This document shows, piece by piece, positions 1 through 5,815 of a stretch of DNA of 5,815 nt. The notes under the pieces are model-generated. The model did not search any database. It worked only from the letters and a program-made list of their open reading frames with translations, and was not told the DNA's origin. How positions within the stretch are numbered: position 1 is the stretch's first letter; every line of letters starts with the position of its first letter. Source of the DNA: Schlesneria sp. (GTDB lineage Bacteria > Planctomycetota > Planctomycetia > Planctomycetales > Planctomycetaceae); NCBI GenBank assembly GCA_025353525.1, contig JANXOO010001153.1, positions 1 to 5,815 of the forward strand. The letters are read 5' to 3'. A program made the position numbers and the translations under genes.

Positions 1-1
1 G

Positions 2-568
2 CTGGTCAACAACGCCGGTTTCGGCGTCGTTGGTGAAGTCGACGGTGCCAATATCAACCGGCTGTTGGAAATGATCCGGTTGAACGTTTCTGCGTTGACC
101 GATTTGACCTACCGGCTATTGCCCGGAATGCTCGAACGAGGCCACGGAGCAATTCTGAATGTTGCTTCGCTGTCTGCCTTTCAGCCAGTGGCATACATGA
201 GCGTCTATGCTGCCAGTAAAGCGTTTGTGCTCCACTTCAGCGAAGCACTCCATTGCGAATTGAAGGATCGGGGAATTACAGTGACCGCTCTTTGTCCGGG
301 CGTGACGCGTACAAGTTTTTTTGACATCGCTGGCGTCCCCGTCTGGTTACAAAAGCACGCATCGCACGAAGTCGAGCCGGTTGTCAAGGCGGGACTCAAG
401 GCACTCTCACGACGGCGTCAGTACATCGTGCCCGGCTGGAAGAATTACCTTCTGACACTGTTGGTACGAATTGCGTCTCGCCGTCGCGTCGTGAAGGAAT
501 CAACCCGGTTCTTCAGGCCTCGCCCCAAGCCCGAACTGGCCGAAGGCACGAAACCCGATCTGAAATGA
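2..568 (+). CDS. Short-chain dehydrogenase/reductase (SDR), 5' end cut by window edge
   Basis: This is an NAD(P)-dependent oxidoreductase of the classical SDR family, probably cytoplasmic or loosely membrane-associated; the substrate cannot be read from the sequence. The frame is open from base 2, giving 188 visible residues, numbered here from the first complete codon. Visible motifs are NNAG at 3-6 (structural motif after the Rossmann beta-4), the catalytic tetrad Asn28, Ser56, Tyr69 and Lys73 (YAASK), and a PG turn (CPGVTRT) after the next strand. Classical SDRs have about 250-270 residues, so the missing part is the N-terminal cofactor-binding TGxxxGxG region. A TTG at 65 could be mistaken for the start, but NNAG lies upstream of it in frame, so the gene begins outside the window. 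The C-terminus has a short hydrophobic helix followed by an Arg/Lys/Pro-rich tail, as in DltE-like (COG0300) SDRs. Its stop overlaps the folC start by 4 bases. Family assignment is firm; the reaction is unknown. Confidence 0.93.
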   Translation: MVNNAGFGVVGEVDGANINRLLEMIRLNVSALTDLTYRLLPGMLERGHGAILNVASLSAFQPVAYMSVYAASKAFVLHFSEALHCELKDRGITVTALCPGVTRTSFFDIAGVPVWLQKHASHEVEPVVKAGLKALSRRRQYIVPGWKNYLLTLLVRIASRRRVVKESTRFFRPRPKPELAEGTKPDLK

Positions 569-1917
569 CTCAACGCATCGAGACGCGCGAACAGGCGATC
601 GACTTTTTGTTCGGACGGATCAATTACGAACGGGTCGATGCGGAAGCCTATTCGACCAGCGACTTCAAACTGGACCGCATGCGGCAGTTACTCGAACTGA
701 TGGGAAATCCGCACGAACGAATTCCTGCCGTTCACGTTGCTGGCACCAAAGGAAAAGGTTCGACCTGCTCGATGCTCGCTTCGATCCTGCAAGCATCGGG
801 TTATCGCTGCGGGTTATATGTCTCGCCGCATATCACCGAATTTGAAGAACGATTTGCGGTTGGCGGAATTCATCCCACGTCACTGGAACTGGTCGAACTT
901 GTCAATCGCCTGCTGCCGATCGTAGCACGGATGGACAACCTTCCCGGTCGGATGCAGCCGACGTATTTCGAACTGGCGACGGCATTGGCGTGGCAATATT
1001 TCGTCGACAAGAAAGTCGACATTGCAGTCCTTGAGGTGGGTCTGGGAGGCCGGCTCGATTCGACCAACCTGTGCTGTCCAGTGGTGACTGTCATTACGAA
1101 TATCAGTCGCGATCACACGCACGTTCTGGGAAGTACGGTGCATCAGATTGCTTACGAGAAGGCGGGGATCGTCAAAACGGGTATTCCGATGATTTCCGGG
1201 GTCACGCACGCCGATGCGCTCGAAATGATCGAGCAGACGTGTTTGGCCCGAAACTCACCTTTCAAATTGCTCGGCCGCGATTTTCAACTTGTCGAACGGC
1301 GGATCGACGATCGGGGGAACTCAGAAATCGATGCGACAACGACGACAGCTAACTGGTGCCGAATGCCGGTTGTGTTACGCGGACCGCATCAAGCCTCGAA
1401 CGCGACAATTGCTCTCGCCGTCGTAGATGAACTTCGCCAGTTGAATTGGAGAATCCCCGAAGAATCTGTTCGACATGGGCTCGAACGTGTCGAATGGCCT
1501 GCGCGAGTCGAAGTTGTATCGCATCAACCGACAGTGGTGATCGACGCTGCTCACAATTGGGAATCGGCGAGGGCGCTGGTCGCGGCTTTGAACGAGATCC
1601 CGACGACGGGCAAACGGATTCTGGTTTTCGCGGCAACCAAAGACAAGGATGTGGCGGGAATTCTGCGTCAATTGCTGCCTGAGTTCGACACGCTGATACT
1701 AACGCGGTACCTCGATAATCCGCGAGGAGTCAGCCTTGGCGAACTGAGTGCAATTGTGGAATCGATCACGACACGGCCAGCGCACCTTGCTGCCGATCCG
1801 GTGTCCGCGTGGCAACTCGCCCGACGACTGGCATCACCGGACGATTCGATCGTCGTCACGGGCTCGTTTTTTCTCGTCGCCGAACTGCGAGCGAGGATCA
1901 TCGGCGAAACCGGTTAG
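565..1917 (+). CDS. folC: Folylpolyglutamate synthase / dihydrofolate synthase (FolC)
   Basis: This is a cytoplasmic Mur-ligase-family enzyme that uses ATP to add glutamate to dihydropteroate and/or to extend folates with polyglutamate tails. At 450 residues it has normal full length. Motifs in order are: the P-loop AGTKGKGS (59-66), YVSPHITEFEERF (85-97), PTYFE (132-136), EVGLGGRLDSTN (157-168), ISRDHTHVLGST (180-191), IAYEKAGIVK (195-204, with Lys199 at the position usually carbamylated in Mur ligases), GPHQASNA (273-280), the C-terminal-domain motif DAAHN (327-331), ATKDKD (357-362) and GSFFLVAELR (433-442). The usual DGAHNP motif reads DAAHNW here. The ATG at 565 lies within the ATGA overlap with the upstream SDR stop. 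No convincing Shine-Dalgarno sequence stands at the usual distance, so translation is probably coupled to the SDR. Whether it has one or both activities cannot be decided from sequence alone. The stop codon is one base from the stop of the opposing desaturase gene. Confidence 0.97.
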   Translation: MTQRIETREQAIDFLFGRINYERVDAEAYSTSDFKLDRMRQLLELMGNPHERIPAVHVAGTKGKGSTCSMLASILQASGYRCGLYVSPHITEFEERFAVGGIHPTSLELVELVNRLLPIVARMDNLPGRMQPTYFELATALAWQYFVDKKVDIAVLEVGLGGRLDSTNLCCPVVTVITNISRDHTHVLGSTVHQIAYEKAGIVKTGIPMISGVTHADALEMIEQTCLARNSPFKLLGRDFQLVERRIDDRGNSEIDATTTTANWCRMPVVLRGPHQASNATIALAVVDELRQLNWRIPEESVRHGLERVEWPARVEVVSHQPTVVIDAAHNWESARALVAALNEIPTTGKRILVFAATKDKDVAGILRQLLPEFDTLILTRYLDNPRGVSLGELSAIVESITTRPAHLAADPVSAWQLARRLASPDDSIVVTGSFFLVAELRARIIGETG

Positions 1918-1918
1918 G

Positions 1919-2998
1919 TCATACGTCGGCGGTTGCTGGTGCCGGTTCCCGAGTTGTCGGAATTCGGTCGTCAACCTCGTAGGCCATTCCGAACAGCCTT
2001 AACGTTTTGATCGCCCACCATGTGGGGTCAAGTTCCCACCAACGGTGACCGGCTGGCGCAACGTGCGGATGAGCGTGATGATTGTTGTGCCAGCCTTCGC
2101 CGTAGGCCCAGATTGCGACCCACCACAAATTCCGGCTTTCGTCGCGCACGTCATAATTTCGGTATCCCCACAAATGTGTGGCCGAATTCACGAACCATGT
2201 TCCGTGGTAGACGAAGACCATGCGAACGCACAAGCCCCACAGCAACATTGGCATCCCGCCGATGCACCATAGTGCGATACCCGAAACAACCAGCCACATG
2301 AAATAGGTTTTTTCGAAAAACTGAAGCATCGGATCTTGCATCAGATCCGGAGTGTATTTTCGGAACAACGCATCTTGTTCAGACCGGGTGCGACGGATAA
2401 AGAGCCATGTCAGGTGCGACCAGATCGCACTGACCAGCGGCGAATGAGGGTCGCCTTCGAGGTCTGATCGCTGATGATGCAAGCGGTGAGTTGCCGTCCA
2501 TGCGAGCGGAGAACCTTCGCCCGACAGCGAACCGGCGAGTAGAGTCACGAAGCGAGCCGGACTGACGAGCTTGAACGATTTGTGCGAGAGAAACCGGTGG
2601 TAGCCCAGGCAAATGCCGATGCTGGCCGTGAACCAGTGCAGCACAACGCAGGTAGCGAGCGACTGCCAATTGAAAAAGAACGGAGCCACGATCGCACCGG
2701 CATGCATACCGACCATCCATACGACCACGATCCAGTCAATCCGGTTCCACGACAATCGCTCGGGAAGCCAGGGTTCCCAAATCGGTGAATCGGTTTTTGA
2801 TGCGGACGACTTCGTCCCGGCTGCTTCCAGCGATGGTGCGGTTGCCAGAGTCAAATCAGCGCCGACCGATTTGGACAGTGCTGTGTTGAGCTGCGACGCA
2901 TCGGCCGCTGCGCCAGCGTCTTGTCCGGGACGGAACGGCTTGTGTTTGTCAGTATGAGGACGTTCGGTTTTGGAACGTTTGGGCGTTGCGGTCGACAT
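1919..2998 (-). CDS. Fatty acyl desaturase (acyl-CoA desaturase / delta-9 type, membrane di-iron)
   Basis: This is an integral membrane di-iron enzyme that introduces a cis double bond into a fatty acyl chain using O2 and an electron donor, adjusting membrane fluidity. It has 359 residues. All iron ligands of the stearoyl-CoA desaturase family are visible: HRFLSH (134-139), HRLHH (171-175), HNNHH (304-308, inside GEGWHNNHH), plus Asn271 and His275 of NSATHLWG. Hydrophobic segments lie near 88-109, 112-132 and 232-262, with a weaker one near 148-160, matching the family's four-helix plan. Residues 1 to about 75 form an Ala/Ser/Thr/Lys-rich, probably disordered extension ahead of the first helix. 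The start at 2998 is chosen because a stop lies in frame upstream (3023-3025) and the next in-frame Met (95) falls inside the first helix; only a weak GGA precedes it. There is no cytochrome b5 or ferredoxin fusion, so the electron donor is unknown, as is acyl-CoA versus acyl-lipid substrate. Confidence 0.95.
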   Translation of the reverse strand: MSTATPKRSKTERPHTDKHKPFRPGQDAGAAADASQLNTALSKSVGADLTLATAPSLEAAGTKSSASKTDSPIWEPWLPERLSWNRIDWIVVVWMVGMHAGAIVAPFFFNWQSLATCVVLHWFTASIGICLGYHRFLSHKSFKLVSPARFVTLLAGSLSGEGSPLAWTATHRLHHQRSDLEGDPHSPLVSAIWSHLTWLFIRRTRSEQDALFRKYTPDLMQDPMLQFFEKTYFMWLVVSGIALWCIGGMPMLLWGLCVRMVFVYHGTWFVNSATHLWGYRNYDVRDESRNLWWVAIWAYGEGWHNNHHAHPHVAPAGHRWWELDPTWWAIKTLRLFGMAYEVDDRIPTTREPAPATADV

Positions 2999-3205
2999 TG
3001 AGAATTCCAGTCGTTGAAGTCTTCAGGCCTGTTCTGGAAAGCGAATCCGTTCGCTCCCATCAGAAACACGCTCTGAAATGGTCTTGAGCAGTTTTCTGAG
3101 TTGTGTGGGATTTTAGTTGTAGATCGGAAATCGTGTGTCAGGCTTCCGTCATCTCTCTGTCAAACTTGTGTCAAATCCGAAAGTCGATTGAACATCGCCA
3201 AATGA

Positions 3206-3235
3206 AATAAACAAAAAGCCATAAGGTGTTGTAAA
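3206..3235 (-). promoter_or_regulatory. Possible sigma-70-like promoter for the desaturase
   Basis: Reading the minus strand, TTTACA (3235-3230, five of six matches to TTGACA) is followed after 18 bases by TTTATT (3211-3206, four of six matches to TATAAT). It lies in the AT-rich core about 210 bases ahead of the desaturase start. AT-rich DNA yields such matches by chance and planctomycete promoters follow the consensus loosely, so this is only a candidate. Confidence 0.2.
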
Positions 3236-3256
3236 TAAATCACTTAAAAATATTGT
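3229..3256 (+). promoter_or_regulatory. Possible sigma-70-like promoter for the surface-protein gene
   Basis: TTGTAA (3229-3234, five of six matches to TTGACA) and TATTGT (3251-3256, four of six matches to TATAAT) are 16 bases apart in the AT-rich core. Transcription from here would give a leader of roughly 450 bases before the ATG at 3712. Its -35 box shares bases with the opposing candidate promoter, so if both are real they would compete. Weak evidence: composition alone could explain it. Confidence 0.2.
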
Positions 3257-3329
3257 GGAAGAAACCTTGCAATTTACTGAGACTTCGTTTTTCAAGTAAC
3301 GAACGAGTCAACTGCAGGGATAGAATGAC

Positions 3330-3347
3330 CGGGGCAATCGTGCCCCG
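3330..3347. other. Perfect GC-rich hairpin, 7-bp stem and 4-base loop
   Basis: CGGGGCA (3330-3336), loop ATCG, TGCCCCG (3341-3347) form a perfect inverted repeat. It is not followed by a T tract, so it is not a standard intrinsic terminator. It could be an operator or an RNA structure in the leader of the downstream gene. The palindrome is plainly visible; its function is unknown. Confidence 0.5.
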
Positions 3348-3363
3348 ACTGCGTTGATCGTTC

Positions 3364-3381
3364 CTGAAATCGGAATTTCGG
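3364..3381. other. Second small hairpin in the leader region
   Basis: CTGAAAT (3364-3370), loop CGGA, ATTTCGG (3375-3381) can pair with one G-U wobble. An outer pair ACTGC (3348-3352) with GCAGT (3381-3385) is an alternative closing stem that shares base 3381. It lies 16 bases after the GC-rich hairpin. Short stems like this arise often by chance; it is noted because the two sit in tandem. Confidence 0.3.
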
Positions 3382-3697
3382 CAGTTTTACGCGGGAGAAT
3401 TGCGTTTCGCCGGGCGGTCCGAAAGCAGGGCCACAATCATTTGAATCAGTCTGCATCGGGAAAATTGAGACTTTTTCAAAAAATTCCGGTTGGACGGATC
3501 GTTATGAATTGTCTTTTGATACCGGCGTTCGATTTACGACACCTTTGATACTTACAACAGTTGTGCCCGTTGCAACGGCTGTTTTCGTCCGGTCGGCGAA
3601 TGGAAGTGCCCGGCTCTGCATCAATCTGGAAGTCATTGCTGCCAACTTCGGCACCTTGCAGTCGCGTACGGCTGTGGGCGCTTCGGGAAGCACATGT

Positions 3698-3703
3698 GAG
3701 AGG
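3698..3703 (+). promoter_or_regulatory. Shine-Dalgarno sequence that fixes the surface-protein start
   Basis: GAGAGG ends eight bases before the ATG at 3712, a good fit to the 16S anti-Shine-Dalgarno sequence at normal spacing. In-frame stops at 3697 (TGA) and 3709 (TAA) rule out any start further upstream in this frame. Confidence 0.7.
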
Positions 3704-3711
3704 AAATTTAA

Positions 3712-5815
3712 ATGGGTCTGCTCAACCTGCTCCGCAAATGTCAAAAATTCGCAATCAGCAGTCAGTTCCGAGCGCGGCACCGCACCGGACTTTGGAGATC
3801 TGAACAATTGGAGCATCGTCAGATGCTTTCGATCGTGCAGGTCGGCGCGACTGTGACTGTCACCGGAACGGCATTGACCGACTCCATTACCGTTGACAGC
3901 GAACCGTCTGGAATCACCGCGACGCTGAACGGGACATCGCAATCGTTCGCGTTCGGCACGATCACGACGGTCAATGTTTTCGGCCTGGCAGGCGACGATC
4001 TGATTTTGGTCAAAGGTGATTTCGCTTCGGCCTCTGCAGCGCTGACGATCGATGGCGGCGCCGGTTCAAACACCCTGCAATCGCTGGGCGGTATCAGTCC
4101 CAACAACTGGGTCGTCAGTGCCGGCAATTCGGGTACGTTGAACGGAAGCAGCTTCGGTAATATTCAAAACCTGACAGGAAGCAACGTTGATGACGACAAC
4201 TTCCAGTTTGGTCCTGCCGGGTTCGTTTTCGGCAATGTCAACGGTGGCGGAGGTACGGGCATCGATACACTCGACTATTCTTCCAAAACCGTCGGAGCGA
4301 CCGTTAACCTCTTCACTGGCGTCGCGACTGCAATTGGCGGCACCTTGTCCAATGTTACGGACTTCATTGGAAGTACCGACAATACCGATGTGATTACCGG
4401 GCCGTCGACAGATAACGTCTGGCAAATTTCCAGTGGCAATTACGGGAATATCAATCAGAACTACTTCTTTTCCGGATTCGAAAATCTGATGGGCGGTGCC
4501 GGAGTCGATACCTTCAAATTCGCACCTGGCGGCTTCGTTTCAGGTTCGATCGACGGAGGTGGTGGCCCAGGAGCCAACATTCTCGACTATTCCGGCCGCA
4601 CTTCCGGTATTCAAATGACCATCCAGTTGAACAAGTCCACAGCGATCGGCGGGACGTTTAACCGGATCGGGCTCGTGATTGGCAGCAGCGGGTCGAGCGA
4701 TGTTATGGTTGGATCGAACGATGCGAACACCTGGTTTATTGACAGCGGAAACGCGGGAAGTGTCCGGAATTCTTCGTATGGAATCGCATTTCAGGGAATC
4801 GAGAACCTCCTCGGTGGTACGTCATTCGATCAATTCAGGTTTGCCACAAACGGATTCGTCGCCGGTTACGTCAACGGCGGAGGTGGCACCAATACGCTTG
4901 ACTATTCATCGCGAACCGATGGAATCACGCTCAATGTGTCAACCGGGACCGCGACTGCGGTCGGCGGCGGGTTTACCTATATCCAGTCGTTTGTCGGTGG
5001 AAGCGGAACGACTGGCGCCAGCTACAACACGCTGATCGGTCCCAACGCCACCAACAATGACTGGTATGTGACCGGTCCCAATTCCGGAAACCTGAACGGA
5101 ACCTTCACTTTCTTCCAGGTCGAAAATCTTTTCGGCGGAATCAGAAACGACACCTTTCATATGGGCCCCAGAGGGTTCGTATCAGGTGTTATTTACGGCG
5201 GACAGGGATTGAATACGCTCGACTACTCTGGTCGCAGCATCGGTGTTAATGTCAGTTTGCAGCCGAATGCCAATCCCAATGTCAATTTTGCGACGGGCGC
5301 CGCGACCGCCATCGGAGGTGGATTCAACACGATTACGAATCTGATCGGAACGCAGGACTATGACATGCTGACCGGCGCCGACGGATCGAACAGGTGGAAT
5401 ATCACAGGAGCGGATTCCGGTAACGTTGTCGGCAACTCAACCGTCGTCCCCTTTACTTTCACCGGGATCGAAAATCTGACGGGTGGAACGGGTGCCGATG
5501 TCTTCAAGCTCGCCGTCGGGGGATCGGTGTCGAGGACTGTAAGGGGAACTCGCCCGTTGAATTATGGTATCGGTGAGACCGATAAAGGCGCCGACTGGCT
5601 TGATTACTCTGCCTATTCGAGTCCGGTTTCTGTCAATTTGAATACGGGAGTCGCCACCGGCCTGGGTTCGGTCGCCTATGTGCAGAATGTTCACGGTGGA
5701 AGCGGAACAAACACATTGACGGGCAACCAGCAGGGCAATGTCCTCGTCGGTGGTTCTGGCAACGACACGATCATTGCAGGCAGCGGAAGAAGCCTGCTGA
5801 TCGGCGGGCTGGGCA
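3712..5815 (+). CDS. Large LEPR-XLL-type surface protein with RTX-like repeats, 3' end beyond window
   Basis: This is a probable secreted or cell-surface protein. The frame is open for 701 codons from ATG 3712 to the window edge, without a stop. Residues 1-40 are a basic leader (MGLLNLLRKCQKF...) ending in LEHRQMLS (33-40), which matches the LExRxLLS pattern at the N-terminus of many large planctomycete proteins (LEPR-XLL domain). Residues about 41-130 are a Thr/Val/Gly-rich beta module with a GLAGDDLI loop. Residues 131-675 hold five imperfect repeats (described separately). From 676 the sequence turns into RTX-type calcium-binding repeat, with GGSGNDTII (680-688) fitting GGxGxDxUx exactly. 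There is almost no Cys and much Gly, Asn, Thr and Ser, as expected for an extracellular beta-roll or beta-helix protein. No classical hydrophobic Sec signal peptide is visible. Role (adhesion, envelope structure, calcium-dependent folding) is inferred only. No enzyme domain is seen in the visible part. Confidence 0.88.
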   Translation, partial: MGLLNLLRKCQKFAISSQFRARHRTGLWRSEQLEHRQMLSIVQVGATVTVTGTALTDSITVDSEPSGITATLNGTSQSFAFGTITTVNVFGLAGDDLILVKGDFASASAALTIDGGAGSNTLQSLGGISPNNWVVSAGNSGTLNGSSFGNIQNLTGSNVDDDNFQFGPAGFVFGNVNGGGGTGIDTLDYSSKTVGATVNLFTGVATAIGGTLSNVTDFIGSTDNTDVITGPSTDNVWQISSGNYGNINQNYFFSGFENLMGGAGVDTFKFAPGGFVSGSIDGGGGPGANILDYSGRTSGIQMTIQLNKSTAIGGTFNRIGLVIGSSGSSDVMVGSNDANTWFIDSGNAGSVRNSSYGIAFQGIENLLGGTSFDQFRFATNGFVAGYVNGGGGTNTLDYSSRTDGITLNVSTGTATAVGGGFTYIQSFVGGSGTTGASYNTLIGPNATNNDWYVTGPNSGNLNGTFTFFQVENLFGGIRNDTFHMGPRGFVSGVIYGGQGLNTLDYSGRSIGVNVSLQPNANPNVNFATGAATAIGGGFNTITNLIGTQDYDMLTGADGSNRWNITGADSGNVVGNSTVVPFTFTGIENLTGGTGADVFKLAVGGSVSRTVRGTRPLNYGIGETDKGADWLDYSAYSSPVSVNLNTGVATGLGSVAYVQNVHGGSGTNTLTGNQQGNVLVGGSGNDTIIAGSGRSLLIGGLG
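3808..3831 (+). other. LEPR-XLL-like N-terminal motif (LEHRQMLS)
   Basis: Residues 33-40 of the surface protein read LEHRQMLS, preceded by basic residues (Arg20, Arg22, Arg24, Arg29) and EQ. In planctomycete giant proteins the equivalent motif (LExRxLLS) sits 20-50 residues from the start and is followed directly by the beta-rich repeats, exactly as here. It is thought to mark proteins destined for the envelope or outside; the mechanism is not established. Confidence 0.75.
4102..5736 (+). repeat. Five tandem, diverged protein repeats of about 104-116 residues
   Basis: Units begin near 4102, 4414, 4726, 5056 and 5389, each opening with Asn and then Trp (Trp codons at 4108, 4420, 4732, 5062, 5395; spacing 312, 312, 330 and 333 bases). 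Shared order within a unit: W-x-[IV] and an N-[SAY]-G turn; F-x-x-x-[EQ]-N-L-x-G; D-x-F-x-[FM]; GFVxG; a Gly run (NGGGG); LDYS (4270, 4582, 4897, 5218, 5599); then x-G-x-x-[VL]-N-L, ATAxGG, and an IG or GG turn closing with LxG. GGAGVDTFK (4492-4518) and GGTGADVFK (5482-5508) are RTX-like. Copies differ clearly at DNA level, so the duplications are old. The last unit is longer and lacks the Gly run, having a charged insert before LDYS. Confidence 0.85.
5737..5815 (+). other. Start of RTX-type calcium-binding nonapeptide tail, cut by window edge
   Basis: The peptide after the fifth repeat reads NVLVGGSGNDTII, then AGSGRSLLIGGLG to the window end. GGSGNDTII matches the RTX consensus GGxGxDxUx, and the next turn (SGRSLLIGG) is a close variant. 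In RTX proteins such turns bind calcium and fold into a parallel beta-roll once outside the cell. How many more copies follow cannot be seen. Confidence 0.75.

Larger units (their letters stand above)
2999..3711. other. 713-base divergent intergenic region with AT-rich core
   Basis: I see no believable gene on either strand here. Short open frames exist at 3354-3548 and 3509-3856 (+) and 3502-3942 (-), but none has a ribosome binding site, recognisable motifs or natural-looking composition. The stretch has three parts: 2999 to about 3180, of ordinary composition and the probable leader of the desaturase; about 3180-3300, strongly AT-rich (14 G/C of 60 at 3201-3260), the likeliest promoter zone for both genes; and about 3300-3711, a long leader ahead of the surface-protein gene with two small hairpins near its start. 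A leader of about 400 bases is long for a bacterial mRNA, but a closer unrecognised promoter is possible. Confidence 0.7.

Noticed and set aside
1349..1671. Minus-strand open frames of about 95-98 codons inside folC
   Set aside because: They are antisense shadows of folC; the folC motifs run unbroken through this stretch.
1900..1930. AACCGGTT palindrome at the end of folC as a terminator
   Set aside because: It is an 8-base self-complementary site with no loop and no T tract; it cannot form an intrinsic terminator.
3354..3548. 64-codon frame in the intergenic region
   Set aside because: It starts with TTG, has no Shine-Dalgarno sequence and no familiar features; it is likely chance.
3694..3699. 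ATG-TGA minimal open frame just before the surface-protein start as a regulatory start-stop
   Set aside because: It is two codons long with no ribosome binding site of its own, and easily due to chance.
3509..3856. 115-codon plus-strand frame leading into the surface-protein gene
   Set aside because: It begins at a weak start without a ribosome binding site, overlaps the real gene in another frame and resembles no protein. I considered a frameshifted longer N-terminus, but the leader from 3712 with LEHRQMLS is already complete.
3502..3942. 146-codon open frame on the minus strand across the surface-protein start
   Set aside because: It overlaps the well-supported start at 3712 and the beta module, has no recognisable motif, and its composition looks like a complement of the real frame plus leader.
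4102..5736. Repeats as a CRISPR array or mobile-element duplication
   Set aside because: The repeats are long, in frame, diverged at DNA level and conserved at protein level, so they are protein repeats, not DNA-level elements.

Overview
The window looks like chromosomal DNA from a planctomycete, probably in the Planctomycetaceae with moderate GC. The strongest pointer is the N-terminus of the last gene: a short basic leader ending in an LExRxxLS motif, followed by long glycine/asparagine/aspartate-rich repeats. This is the layout of the large planctomycete 'LEPR-XLL' surface proteins. The SDR, FolC and desaturase genes are ordinary housekeeping types and fit that lineage. The placement is inference; no rRNA or other marker gene is present.

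Layout. (1) Positions 2-568 (+) hold the C-terminal three quarters of a classical short-chain dehydrogenase/reductase whose start lies outside the window. (2) Positions 565-1917 (+) hold folC, the folylpolyglutamate/dihydrofolate synthase, which overlaps the SDR stop codon by 4 bases (ATGA). The two are probably one transcript. (3) Positions 1919-2998 (-) hold a membrane fatty acyl desaturase with all three histidine boxes. It converges on folC with one base between the stop codons. (4) Positions 2999-3711 are a 713-base non-coding stretch between divergently transcribed genes. It has a very AT-rich core (14 G/C in 60 bases at 3201-3260) and two small hairpins. (5) From 3712 to the window end (+) runs an uninterrupted reading frame of 701 codons that continues beyond the window. 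It encodes a large secreted or surface protein with five imperfect repeats of about 104-116 residues, then an RTX-like calcium-binding tail.

How the parts relate. SDR and FolC are coupled by translation, but nothing in the sequence shows that the SDR works in folate metabolism. The desaturase sets membrane lipid unsaturation and shares only its upstream region with the surface protein gene. I see no mobile element, CRISPR array, tRNA or rRNA. The only candidate for something poorly described is the repeat protein. Its general type is known in planctomycetes, but the roughly 105-residue repeat deserves a proper profile and structure comparison.
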